Shown: positions 48,839 through 57,000 of the stretch, in pieces
How the letters are laid out: each line of letters opens with the position of its first letter
Numbering within the stretch: position 1 is the first letter of the stretch
NCBI RefSeq assembly: GCF_047468865.1
Contig: NZ_JBLGTV010000014.1
Coordinates: 1-64,000, forward strand
Length of the DNA stretch: 64,000 nucleotides
Reading direction: 5' to 3'
DNA from: Castellaniella hirudinis_A
Lineage (GTDB): Bacteria > Pseudomonadota > Gammaproteobacteria > Burkholderiales > Burkholderiaceae_B
Translations under genes and position numbers: made by a program
The notes under the pieces: model-generated
What the model saw: only the letters and a program-made list of their open reading frames with translations
Told to the model about the DNA's origin: nothing
Database searches by the model: none

Positions 48839-49035
48839 GCGTCCTGTACATGGTGATGTACGGCCCGGACGACTCGCACACCATCGAATGTGCTGGCACG
48901 TTCAAGTTGAAGAGAGACGCGGTGGCGGCTTACGAAGCTATTACGGGCGCATACAAGCGGCTGTTCCGCATTGAATGGGAGCGGGCCTGGGGGAATGCAA
49001 CCAAGACACAGCTATTGAGAGAGGAAAAGGCATGA
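48835..49035 (+). CDS. small hypothetical protein
   Basis: The 66-residue protein (MSVLYMVMYGPDDSHTIECA; KRLFRIEWERAWGNATKTQL) has ATGA overlaps on both sides. No function is known. Confidence 0.6.
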   Translation: MSVLYMVMYGPDDSHTIECAGTFKLKRDAVAAYEAITGAYKRLFRIEWERAWGNATKTQLLREEKA

Positions 49036-49982
49036 TTACCGAACAAGACCGCGCTTTCATCGTGTGGCGAGACAATCACGACCCTAGAAAGTACCCGGCT
49101 GAGCGCGATGCATTTAAAGCGGGGTGGAGCGCCGCCGTCGAAGCCGACCGGCAGGATCGGACAGCGAAGCCTTTGCCAGAATTGATAGTCACAAAAGGCG
49201 GAATCCCATTCGAGGATCAAAACGAGGCCATCCGTCAATTCAAGGAGGCATGTATGGCAGCCGCTGACGCCAAAGCCGACCGACAGGATCATTTTCGCGG
49301 CGTCACGAAAATGATGGACCAATCCGGTGGCGTCAGCGAAATGGTGCCGAGCGACGAGGCTATTCAGGTGCTGGCGAAGCAGTACGATTGCCACTGCGCG
49401 CCCGGATTCATGGGATTCGCCCGCGCCCTTCTATCCCGCTACAGCAGCGGCCAGCCAAAACCGTCGAATTCTGGGGAATTGGAACGGCCTGCCGCAAGCG
49501 CGGAGCCGTGCAAGACGTGCGGCGGAAGCGGATGGATCGGCGGCCCCACTTATTACCAACCCGACGAAGGGGGAGAGCCGTGCCCGGATTGTGCCGCCCC
49601 TGTAGCGCAGGAGCCGGTCGGCACAGTTCGGTGGCGCGGATCGCCTTACCCGTCTGCATTGGTGGACTGGTGCGGACGGCCCCCAGAGGACGGCACGCCC
49701 ATCTTCGCAGCCCCAGTTGCCGCCCAGGCGCAGCAGCAAATCCATCCCGCAATCCGAGAGGGCGTCGAAGCGGCTTTTGAGCAGCGCCCCGGTTGGCTGG
49801 AAAAGATCGGCGCAGCAGTGCGGTATTTGCCCGACGTTGCCGCCCAGGCGCAACCCACTATGCCACCGCTCACGCATGCAATGCGGGCCGTTCTGCGCAA
49901 CGAGCATTGCGTATACGACAGCGAGGACACCTTGTATGCCGCGCTGGGGGCTGCCGCCCAGGATCGGGAGGATGCGCAATGA
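49032..49982 (+). CDS. hypothetical modular phage protein with zinc motif
   Basis: The 316-residue protein joins an N-terminal W..NHDP..YPAERDAFKAGW segment, a CKTCGGSGWIGG...CPDC zinc knuckle (DnaJ-like spacing), PVAQEP and PVAAQAQ linkers, and a C-terminal LYAALGAAAQDREDAQ end. Several blocks are repeated in the 47824-48606 gene. It looks like a mosaic protein. The function is not known. Confidence 0.7.
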   Translation: MITEQDRAFIVWRDNHDPRKYPAERDAFKAGWSAAVEADRQDRTAKPLPELIVTKGGIPFEDQNEAIRQFKEACMAAADAKADRQDHFRGVTKMMDQSGGVSEMVPSDEAIQVLAKQYDCHCAPGFMGFARALLSRYSSGQPKPSNSGELERPAASAEPCKTCGGSGWIGGPTYYQPDEGGEPCPDCAAPVAQEPVGTVRWRGSPYPSALVDWCGRPPEDGTPIFAAPVAAQAQQQIHPAIREGVEAAFEQRPGWLEKIGAAVRYLPDVAAQAQPTMPPLTHAMRAVLRNEHCVYDSEDTLYAALGAAAQDREDAQ

Positions 49983-50218
49983 AAGCCTGCGAAAAATGCG
50001 GCAGCTACGCGATCAACCCTGGGCGGCACGGGCGTGACAACACGGACCAGGGCCTGTGCGACGTGTGCTTTTGGCGCAAGCGTGCAGCCGAAAAAGAAAG
50101 GTCGCTTGCTGAAACCCAACGTCAGATCATCGAAGCGGCAGAGCGGCGCGGGTATGAGCGCGCGATTGCCGAGTGCGCCCAGGTCGCCCGCGCAGCGAAG
50201 GGGGATGACCATGCCTGA
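49979..50218 (+). CDS. small zinc-ribbon protein
   Basis: The 79-residue protein has two CxxC pairs (ACEKCGSYAIN and GLCDVCFWRKR) and a helical C-terminal half (LAETQRQIIEAAERRGYERA). The type is common in phage accessory regions. The function is not known. Confidence 0.65.
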   Translation: MKACEKCGSYAINPGRHGRDNTDQGLCDVCFWRKRAAEKERSLAETQRQIIEAAERRGYERAIAECAQVARAAKGDDHA

Positions 50219-50456
50219 CATCAGCAAATTGAGTCCAGCAGCTCGGTCTGCCGCAATGCGCGGCGGGACCGACGGCTGGGGCCAGGTTGGATCAGCAACA
50301 GAAAACATCCGCTACATGGAGCCCGTCAGGTCGCGGCGCAAATGCTCCTGCGGCTGCGGCGGACGTAGGACACACGCGGGGATGGCGAATGGGCTGTGCC
50401 TTATGGGCGGCTGTGAAATGCGTGTTCGGCGCTGGGTGAGGGATGGGCATGCCTGA
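50211..50456 (+). CDS. small Cys-rich protein
   Basis: The 81-residue protein contains RKCSCGCGGRRTHAGMANGL and LMGGCEMRVRRWV, a Cys/His pattern that may bind zinc. ATG 50211 has GAAGGGG seven bases upstream; ATG 50205 is the alternative. Confidence 0.6.
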   Translation: MPDISKLSPAARSAAMRGGTDGWGQVGSATENIRYMEPVRSRRKCSCGCGGRRTHAGMANGLCLMGGCEMRVRRWVRDGHA

Positions 50457-50562
50457 CTTACCCACATCCGCAGTGGACAACCCCATGGATAACCCTATGA
50501 CAGATTTGCGACAGCGAGGGCTGGCGCGGGTCGAGAAGACATTGAGCGAGGATCAATCATGA
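50449..50562 (+). CDS. small hypothetical ORF
   Basis: The 37-residue ORF (AVDNPMDNPMTDLRQRGLAR) overlaps both neighbours. It could be real or a coupling ORF. Confidence 0.4.
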   Translation: MPDLPTSAVDNPMDNPMTDLRQRGLARVEKTLSEDQS

Positions 50563-50615
50563 AAGACGCCATCGCCCGCATGATCGAGACGACGCGGAAA
50601 GAATGGAAATTGTAG
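50559..50615 (+). CDS. very small ORF
   Basis: The 18-residue ORF (MKDAIARMIETTRKEWKL) overlaps the previous stop (ATGA) and lies 9 bases before the DUF4224 gene. Its reality is uncertain. Confidence 0.3.
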   Translation: MKDAIARMIETTRKEWKL

Positions 50616-50624
50616 GGAGGATGT

Positions 50625-50876
50625 ATGCTGATATGCACTCAGGAAGACGTCGAGCAGATCACCGGCAAGACGAAATTCAAAGCGCAGCTCAGGGCCCTGC
50701 GCGAGATGGGCATCCCGCATATGGCCCGCAGTACGGACGGCAGCCCTCTGGTGGCCGTCGCCGTTGTTGAAGCTATGCTGGGCGTCAAGGTGAGCAATCG
50801 CGGCACAGCTGCGCCACAGCTGCGCCGGCCTGCCGCATTGAGAGGATCAGGTCATGAGGCCACGCAAAAAGGATAG
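50625..50876 (+). CDS. DUF4224-like protein upstream of integrase
   Basis: The 83-residue protein starts MLICTQEDVEQITGKTKFKA and has the Q...LR.MGIPHMARSTDGSPLV layout of DUF4224, a small DNA-binding-like domain often encoded just before phage integrases. It overlaps the integrase start by 23 bases. It may control excision. Confidence 0.85.
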   Translation: MLICTQEDVEQITGKTKFKAQLRALREMGIPHMARSTDGSPLVAVAVVEAMLGVKVSNRGTAAPQLRRPAALRGSGHEATQKG

Positions 50877-51831
50877 GCACCTGCCGGCGTGCGTGTACCA
50901 GCGCCACGGCGCGTTCTACTACGTCCACAAGGGCAAGTGGACGCGCTTGGGCGTCGACCTGCACACCGCACTGCTGGAATACGCCAGCATCGTGGCCGTG
51001 CCCGAGAACGGCTTCCCTGCGCTCGTCGACAAAGCCCTGCCGAACATCACGCGTGATGTGTCGGAATCGACCGCCCGAATCTACCGGCGCTGCGCCAGCA
51101 TCCTGAAAGAGACATTCGCCGAGTTCCGGCCCGAGCAGGTCACGCACGGCGCGATCGTGCAAATGCAAGACATGTGGCGCGAGCGCGCGGCAACCGGGAA
51201 CCACCTGCTGACCACGCTCAAGCTGATCTTCCAGTGGGCCATGGATCGGGAGATCGTGATGGCAAACCCGTGCCTGTCGGTCAAGCGGCTGCCCGCCGGC
51301 CAACGCGACCGACTGATCACCTGGCGCGAGTACCAGGCGATCTACGCCAAGGCACCGGACTGGGTGCAGATCATCATGGATCTGTGCTACCTGACCGGCC
51401 AGCGCATCGGTGACGTCCTCAAGATTGAGTACGGACACCTGCAGGACGCCGGAATCTTTTTCGAGCAGCAGAAGACCGGAAAGAAGCTGATCGTGGCCTG
51501 GACGCCCGAGCTTCGCGCCGCGACCGAACGGGCCAATCGACTGAAATATGGTGTGCGCTCAGTCAAGTACCTGCTGGCTGGCCGCGCCGGCAAAAAGCGC
51601 CTTCACAGCAACGTCTGGCGGCACTTCAAGGCGGCGGCACGCGCCGCTGGCGTGGGCGATGTGACGCTACACGACCTGCGGGCGATGTCCGGCACAGAAG
51701 CCGACCGCGAAGGCAAGAACGCGACCGAGTTGTTGGGCCACGCCGACGCCCACACGACGCGCATCTACTTGCGTGACAAGGCGCCGAAACAGGTCAGCGG
51801 GCCGTCGAAACCGGGGAAAAAATCGGCGTAG
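50854..51831 (+). CDS. int: phage integrase (tyrosine recombinase)
   Basis: The 325-residue protein has an N-terminal arm-binding part, a SAM-like core-binding part (LPNITRDVSESTARIYRRCA), and the catalytic residues Arg in YLTGQRIGDVLKI, Lys in QQKTGKKL, His-x-x-Arg in TLHDLRAMSGTEAD, His in ELLGHADAHTTR and Tyr in RIYLRDKA. It is the last phage gene before host DNA, so attR lies close to its 3' end. Confidence 0.95.
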   Translation: MRPRKKDRHLPACVYQRHGAFYYVHKGKWTRLGVDLHTALLEYASIVAVPENGFPALVDKALPNITRDVSESTARIYRRCASILKETFAEFRPEQVTHGAIVQMQDMWRERAATGNHLLTTLKLIFQWAMDREIVMANPCLSVKRLPAGQRDRLITWREYQAIYAKAPDWVQIIMDLCYLTGQRIGDVLKIEYGHLQDAGIFFEQQKTGKKLIVAWTPELRAATERANRLKYGVRSVKYLLAGRAGKKRLHSNVWRHFKAAARAAGVGDVTLHDLRAMSGTEADREGKNATELLGHADAHTTRIYLRDKAPKQVSGPSKPGKKSA

Positions 51832-51905
51832 TTTTGGACAGCCTTTGGAATATTGGACAATAACGCCTGGAAACCCGCATGAATAAAGGCTTTCCAAGAT
51901 GATGA
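51832..51905. other. predicted attR region
   Basis: The stretch lies between the integrase stop and the point where host-like coding resumes on the minus strand (51890-52065). The exact core cannot be set because the other prophage end is outside the window. The first 60 bases hold no gene. Confidence 0.5.
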
Positions 51906-52065
51906 TATATTCCACCATGGCCTGCCCCCGCTGGCCCGCCCGCCCCGCCAGGCGGTGCGCGCCCGGCAAACCCGCGTGGCAGTATCGGTAGCGGCGGTTG
52001 GCCCGGATTCGGGTGGCGTATGCGGCCTGGCCGGCCAGGCGAAACAATAAACGGCGCAAGGGCAT
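51890..52065 (-). pseudogene. 5' part of a TadE/pilin-like host gene cut by the prophage
   Basis: From ATG 52065 (GGAG upstream) the minus strand encodes MPLRRLLFRLAGQAAYATRI and then AGQRGQAMVEYIII, the start of the hydrophobic N-terminal helix of TadE or Flp-pilin-like proteins (RGQAMVEY). Right after III the frame leaves any hydrophobic pattern and runs into phage DNA antisense to the integrase (stop at 51667). This suggests insertion inside the gene. Confidence 0.5.
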
Positions 52066-52146
52066 GATGGGCTCCGAGAAAGACAAGGTCAGCCCAGTGT
52101 GCCCTGCCCCGCCAAGCCCGCCTATTGGCGTTTCCCGTCTTGGACA

Positions 52147-52180
52147 AAAAAGGCCCGACACCTTGCGGTGCGGGCCTTTT
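52147..52180. terminator. bidirectional terminator
   Basis: AAGGCCCG with an inner ACACC pairs with GGTG and CGGGCCTT around a TTGC loop, with A runs before and T runs after. It is 36 bases after the FAH-family stop on the minus strand. Confidence 0.75.
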
Positions 52181-52216
52181 CGGGGAATAAACCCGGACGG
52201 AATCAAGCCATACGCA

Positions 52217-52915
52217 TCAGGCGATCCGTATCTGCAAAGCGTCCAGCCCGGCAATCGTCCCCACCAGCCGGTCGCCCGCCTGCACCGCCCCGACGCCGGC
52301 CGGGGTGCCGGTGAACAGCAAGTCGCCGGGATGCAGCTCGAACAGCGTGGACAGGTAGGCGATGGCTTCGGGCACGGACCAGATCATGTCCGACAAATCG
52401 CCGGTTTGGCGCACCTGGCCATTGACGGCCAGCTGGATCGCCCCCGCCGTGGGCACCCCCGCGTCCGCGACCGGGTACAGCGGGCCGATGGGCGCGCTGT
52501 GATCGAAGCCCTTGGCGGTATCCCAGGGGCGGCCGGCCTTTTTGGCCTGGGCCTGGAGGTCGCGGCGCGTCATGTCCAGGCCGACGGCATAGCCCCACAC
52601 GGCCTGGGCGGCCTGGTCGACGGTGAGGTCACGCCCCCCCGCCCCCAAGGCCACCACAAGTTCGACTTCGTGATGCAAATCCTGGGTTTGCGGGGGATAT
52701 GGCAGCACGCCTTCGACGCCCGGCGCCACATTGAGAATGGCGTCGGCGGGCTTGCTGAAGAAAAAGGGCAGTTCCCGGCCGGTGCCCCCCATTTCGCGGG
52801 AATGCTCGGCGTAATTGCGCCCCACGCAATACACCCGGCGCACCGGGAAACGGGCGGCGCTACCCTGCACGGCGAGGGAAACCGCCGGCGGGCAAGGGAT
52901 GACGGTGTCGGCCAT
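52217..52915 (-). CDS. fumarylacetoacetate hydrolase family protein
   Basis: The 232-residue protein is a short FAH-family enzyme. It has RVYCVGRNYAEHSREMGG, the metal-binding DLHHEVELVVALG, GYAVGLDMTRRDLQAQAKKA and GDLLFTGTPAGVGAVQAGD. Members hydrolyse or decarboxylate acylpyruvates (fumarylpyruvate, oxaloacetate and others); the exact substrate cannot be read here. It follows ppa after 2 bases. Confidence 0.92.
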   Translation of the reverse strand: MADTVIPCPPAVSLAVQGSAARFPVRRVYCVGRNYAEHSREMGGTGRELPFFFSKPADAILNVAPGVEGVLPYPPQTQDLHHEVELVVALGAGGRDLTVDQAAQAVWGYAVGLDMTRRDLQAQAKKAGRPWDTAKGFDHSAPIGPLYPVADAGVPTAGAIQLAVNGQVRQTGDLSDMIWSVPEAIAYLSTLFELHPGDLLFTGTPAGVGAVQAGDRLVGTIAGLDALQIRIA

Positions 52916-52917
52916 GG

Positions 52918-53454
52918 TCAGACCCCCTGGCCCTCGTAGCGGGCGACGGACGCGCGGATTTCTTCCTGGGCGGCGTCCAGGCCCGACCAGCCCCGCACCT
53001 TGACCCATTTGCCTTTTTCGAGATCTTTGTAGTGCTCGAAGAAGTGCTGAATGCGTTCGAGTTCGAGCGGGTTGAGGTCTTCGGTGGACTGGATGCCGCG
53101 ATAGGGCGGGTACAGCTTGTCGACCGGCCGGGCCAGCAGCTTGGCGTCCTTGCCGGCTTCATCTTCCATGTCCATCACCCCCAGGGCGCGGCAGCGGATG
53201 ACCGAGCCGACCTGTACCGGAAACGGCGCGATCACCAGCACGTCGACCGGATCGCCGTCTTCGGACAGGGTCTGGGGGATATAGCCGTAATTGCACGGAT
53301 AGTGCATGGCGGTCAGCATGAAACGGTCGACGAACACGGCGCCGCTTTCTTTGTCGACCTCGTATTTGACGGGATCGGCATTCATCGGGATTTCGATGAC
53401 CACGTTGAATTCTTCCGGCAGCTTGTCGCCGGCGGGGACACGGTCTAGGCTCAT
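52918..53454 (-). CDS. ppa: inorganic pyrophosphatase
   Basis: The 178-residue protein is a family I pyrophosphatase: EFNVVIEIPMNADPVKYEVD, the signature DGDPVDVLVIAPFPV with its catalytic Asp residues, and DKLYPPYRGIQSTEDLNPLE. It splits pyrophosphate to drive biosynthesis. The ATG at 53454 begins MSLDRVPAGDKLPEEF. Confidence 0.95.
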   Translation of the reverse strand: MSLDRVPAGDKLPEEFNVVIEIPMNADPVKYEVDKESGAVFVDRFMLTAMHYPCNYGYIPQTLSEDGDPVDVLVIAPFPVQVGSVIRCRALGVMDMEDEAGKDAKLLARPVDKLYPPYRGIQSTEDLNPLELERIQHFFEHYKDLEKGKWVKVRGWSGLDAAQEEIRASVARYEGQGV

Positions 53455-53482
53455 GAGATTCCTTAGGGTGATGAGATGAAAA

Positions 53483-54958
53483 TTATTTCCTGGGGCCGCC
53501 ATCCGAGGTGAGCGACATATCCACCCCGGGAATCGGGGCCGTGTCGAAGTAGTCTTCTTCGGCGGCGGCCTGCCGGGGCGGCGCGGCGGCGGCGGGCGGC
53601 TGCCGGACGGGCTGCTCGGACGCGGCGTCCTCGGCATCCTGCAGGTAGGCGCCGCTGGCGGCCACGGGCAATGCCGCCGCATCCGCGGCGGATTCCGCCG
53701 GCGAGTCCGCGACGAACCGGGGGTCGCCCTGCGTGTCGGCGGCCGGCAGCGGACGGTGGATCAGGGGGAGTTCGGCATCCGCGGCTTCGCAGGCCCGCCG
53801 CCAGTACGCCAGGGCCTGATCGGGGTGGCCCAGCGCGTCGTGCAGATTACCCAGCAGCGCATAGATGTGAATATCGGCGCGCAAGGCCAGGCTGCGTTCC
53901 AGATAGTGCGCGCCCTGGCCCCACAGCTGGGCCGCCAGGCAGATCTGCCCCAGGGCCGCCAGCAGGCCGGGATGGTCTGGATTGGACTTGAGCCAGAGCT
54001 CGGCATGGCCAAGCCGTTGCCGGGCCTGCTTCGTGTCGCACTGCGCATAGGCCCGCAACAGGCGGTCGTCCAACTGGCGGTTGAGCGCCGCTTGGAGGAT
54101 GCGTGCCGCCTGCGCCGGCTGCCCGAAGCGGATCTGGGCCTTGGCCCCCGCCAGGGCCACTGCGGGAGTCATGCGTTCGTCGGCATTGAGATCGCCCCAG
54201 ATATCATCCCAGGAAGCCGCATCGGCCGCATCCAGCCGCTGGGCCGCCGCCTGGGTGATGAAGGTGCGCGCCTGGGCCTCGTCGATGGCGCTGCGGCGCA
54301 GCAGCAGGCGCGTCAGGGCATACACCTGATCCACGTGCCCCAACTGGCGATGGGCGCGCAGCAGCAGGCGGGTGGCATGCATGAAGCGCGAGGAGGCGTC
54401 CTGCAGCGGTTCAAGCAGGTCGAGCGCTTCCTGGGCGCGGTTCTGGTCGAGCAGCATTTCGGCCTTGACCGTGTCGACCGTCTGGCGCAGCCGCGTGTCC
54501 TGGCCGGCGGCATCCTGGGCCAGCTGCAGCGTGTGGTCGCGCCGGGCGGTTTCGCCCAGCAAGTGCAGGGCGCGGGCGGCGCTCAGGCCCGCCAGCACCT
54601 TGCGATCGGCCGAGCGCGTGCGCGACAGCAGGTTGGAGAGGTCTTTTTCGGCCTGGACATAACGGCCTTCCAGGACGTTGATCCAGCCGCGTTCGAGCAG
54701 TTCGACATCGCGCCGCTGCGCCCGCCGCCCGCGCCAGCTGCGCAGGCGCCCCGGGCTGCTGCCCATCCAGCGCAACAACTGGAGCAGCCAGTGCAGGGCC
54801 AGGAAAGCCCCCAGCGATAAAAGAATGGCCAAGGGCAAAGAGAGTTCGACACGCCAGGGCGGCGTGACGACGATGACATTGCCGCCATGGCTGCGCACCA
54901 CCAGCGCCAGCGCCACGGCGGCCACCACCAGCAAGAGATTCCAGATCCAGGATCGCAT
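53483..54958 (-). CDS. hemY: HemY protein (heme-cluster membrane protein with TPR-like repeats)
   Basis: The 491-residue protein has two N-terminal membrane spans (WNLLLVVAAVALALVVRS; LPLAILLSLGAFLALHWLLQ) and long helical repeats (ERGWINVLEGRYVQAEKDLS). This is the HemY N-domain plus TPR layout. The C-terminal 100 residues are Ala/Pro-rich. It is the last gene of hemC-hemD-hemX-hemY. Its precise role in heme synthesis is not settled. ATG 54958 has AGGAGG four bases upstream. Confidence 0.92.
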   Translation of the reverse strand: MRSWIWNLLLVVAAVALALVVRSHGGNVIVVTPPWRVELSLPLAILLSLGAFLALHWLLQLLRWMGSSPGRLRSWRGRRAQRRDVELLERGWINVLEGRYVQAEKDLSNLLSRTRSADRKVLAGLSAARALHLLGETARRDHTLQLAQDAAGQDTRLRQTVDTVKAEMLLDQNRAQEALDLLEPLQDASSRFMHATRLLLRAHRQLGHVDQVYALTRLLLRRSAIDEAQARTFITQAAAQRLDAADAASWDDIWGDLNADERMTPAVALAGAKAQIRFGQPAQAARILQAALNRQLDDRLLRAYAQCDTKQARQRLGHAELWLKSNPDHPGLLAALGQICLAAQLWGQGAHYLERSLALRADIHIYALLGNLHDALGHPDQALAYWRRACEAADAELPLIHRPLPAADTQGDPRFVADSPAESAADAAALPVAASGAYLQDAEDAASEQPVRQPPAAAAPPRQAAAEEDYFDTAPIPGVDMSLTSDGGPRK

Positions 54959-54967
54959 CATGCCTCC

Positions 54968-56203
54968 TTAGTCCGCATCGGCGCCTGCGGGCGCCGCCGG
55001 CGTCTTGGGCATGGCGGGTTCTGGATCGGGGCCATCGGCCCCCGCGGGCGCGGCCGCCGGAACGGCGGCGTCGTGGGCATCGGCCTGCGCCTCGCGGGCG
55101 GCGGCGATGGCCGCCAGGCTGTTGTCCACGGTCGGCAGTGTGATCTCGATGGACGTGTCATGCAGTGCGCGGGCCAGCGCCAGGGCCTGGCGCGAGGCTT
55201 CCGCCCGCATGTCGTAGCGCTGATCGACGGCCCGGGCGATGCGGTCGAGTTCGGATTTCCAGATGCGCGACTGGTGCATCATCAGCGCCAGTTGGGCGGT
55301 CACGGCGCGCTGCTTCAGGCCCTCACGAAACTGCAGGGCCTGATCCGGCGACATCAGCAAGGCGGCGGCATCGTCCACCCGGCGGACTTCCAGCAGACCG
55401 CGCAGATCCTGGGCCAGCTGAACCGCCCCGTCCCGCACCCACAGCCAGCCGTCCAGCGCCACGCGCTGCCAGGCGGGCTGATCCTGGCCCGCCTGGCCCG
55501 CAGGCGCGGCGCCGGGCGCCCCGGCCGGCTGGGCGGCGGCCAGCCCACCCGGCGGCGGCCCGGCCGCCGCCTTGTCGGCGACCAGCAGCGGGGCCGAGCC
55601 CAGCAGGTCGGCGAGTTGGTCGATCTGGCCGGACAAGGCGGGCAGGTTGATCGTGGCCACCGCGCGCAGGCGATCCAGGTCGCCATTGATGGACTGCTGC
55701 AGGGCGGCGAGGTTGGGCCGGTTGGCGCGGGCCAACTGGGCCTGGGCGGCTTCCAGGGAAACAATCGCATTGGCCACGTTGCCGCCCAAGGCCAACTGCT
55801 GCTGCGCGATGGTGACCAGGTGGTCGATGTCGTTGAGCAGCAGGAGATCGGAGCCGCTGTCGGAAACCATTTGCAAAGCCTGATCGAGTTCGTCGAGCTG
55901 GTCGCCGAGGGTGTCCAGCGCGCCGCGCAGGCTGAGGATTTCGGCCGATTGTTCGCGCGCCTGTGTCACAGCCTGAGTGGCCTGCTGGTGCGCGCTTTGG
56001 ATCTGCTGGATGTTTTCGCTGCTTTGGCGCTGGAAGTCGGCCCGAAGGACTTGGTACTGGCGGTTTTGCTCGTACAGGGCGGCGGCCAGGACGATGGCCA
56101 GCAGCAAGGGCACCAGCCACAACAGGCGGGTTGTGCGGCGCTGGGGCGCCGGCGCGCCGGATTCGGAGGGAGGGGTCGGCTGGCTGTGATCGGTTTGACT
56201 CAT
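54968..56203 (-). CDS. hemX: HemX-family protein (putative uroporphyrinogen-III C-methyltransferase domain)
   Basis: The 411-residue protein has one N-terminal membrane span (LLWLVPLLLAIVLAAALYEQ), a coiled coil, and the HemX core (QQSINGDLDRLRAVATINLP; DGWLWVRDGAVQLAQDLRGL). Although the family is labelled methyltransferase, the fold is a membrane-anchored scaffold. It lies between hemD and hemY with 8- and 9-base gaps. The Pro/Ala-rich tail ends the protein. Confidence 0.9.
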   Translation of the reverse strand: MSQTDHSQPTPPSESGAPAPQRRTTRLLWLVPLLLAIVLAAALYEQNRQYQVLRADFQRQSSENIQQIQSAHQQATQAVTQAREQSAEILSLRGALDTLGDQLDELDQALQMVSDSGSDLLLLNDIDHLVTIAQQQLALGGNVANAIVSLEAAQAQLARANRPNLAALQQSINGDLDRLRAVATINLPALSGQIDQLADLLGSAPLLVADKAAAGPPPGGLAAAQPAGAPGAAPAGQAGQDQPAWQRVALDGWLWVRDGAVQLAQDLRGLLEVRRVDDAAALLMSPDQALQFREGLKQRAVTAQLALMMHQSRIWKSELDRIARAVDQRYDMRAEASRQALALARALHDTSIEITLPTVDNSLAAIAAAREAQADAHDAAVPAAAPAGADGPDPEPAMPKTPAAPAGADAD

Positions 56204-56211
56204 GACGGCGT

Positions 56212-57000
56212 TCAGATCCTTCGGGAAAGCTGTCGGGATGCTGCCACTATAGCCTGAAACAATGCCGCATCCTCTGGCGCGCTGAGGGCGATGCGCAGGG
56301 CGGGTTCCGGCTGGTCGGCGTACAGGCATTGTAAACGCCGGGCGATGCGCTTGTGCAGCGTGACCGCAAACAGGCGCGCCGGCCAGGCGAGCCGATGCCG
56401 CTGCAGGCTGGCCTCGATGGCGTCCAGCGCCTCCAGGCTGGTCAACAGCAAAATACACGGGCGGGCTTCGGCGCACAGCCGCAGGCAGGTATCCTGATCC
56501 CAGGGCTGGGGCAGCCGCCGGTACAGGGCATGGCATTGCACCTGCCAGCCTCGTTGCCGCAATTGCTCGGCCAGCCAGTTGCGTCCATGGGCGGCCCGCA
56601 GGATATGGGCCTGGGCGGGCTGCAGGCCCCGGGCCACGATCACGGCCAGCAAGGCTTCGGAATCCGGCGCGGCATCCGCCGCCGGCGCGAGGATGCATTC
56701 AGCCGGGACGTAAGCCCGCAAAGCCTGCGCCGTGGCCGGGCCCACGGCGCAGGCCCAGGCCCCGGCGGGCCACACCCGCGCGGGGCGATCAAAGAACGCC
56801 GCCACGGCCTGGCCGCTGACAAAGACATGCAGGTTGCCCGCCCGGGGCGCCACGTAGGGCGCATCCAGGCGCTCGATCCGCAAGGCAGGGGCCTGCAGCA
56901 CCCGCAGTCCGGCCTGGCGCGCCGCAGCGGCCAGGGCCTCGTTGCGCCCCGGCGGACGGGTCAGAACCACCAGAGCCGGCAGGCTGGGCGCGTCTGCCAT
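56212..57000 (-). CDS. hemD: uroporphyrinogen-III synthase
   Basis: The 262-residue protein has the two-domain HemD pattern: LVVLTRPPGRNEALAAAARQ, then NLHVFVSGQAVAAFFDRPA, WACAVGPATAQALRAYVPAE and the C-terminal ILLLTSLEALDAIEASLQ. It cyclises hydroxymethylbilane to uroporphyrinogen III. Its ATG overlaps the hemC stop. Confidence 0.9.
   Translation of the reverse strand: MADAPSLPALVVLTRPPGRNEALAAAARQAGLRVLQAPALRIERLDAPYVAPRAGNLHVFVSGQAVAAFFDRPARVWPAGAWACAVGPATAQALRAYVPAECILAPAADAAPDSEALLAVIVARGLQPAQAHILRAAHGRNWLAEQLRQRGWQVQCHALYRRLPQPWDQDTCLRLCAEARPCILLLTSLEALDAIEASLQRHRLAWPARLFAVTLHKRIARRLQCLYADQPEPALRIALSAPEDAALFQAIVAASRQLSRRI

Noticed and set aside
54887..56257. 456-codon plus-strand ORF over hemX
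   Set aside because: It is antisense to hemX, which shows clear motifs and operon coupling.
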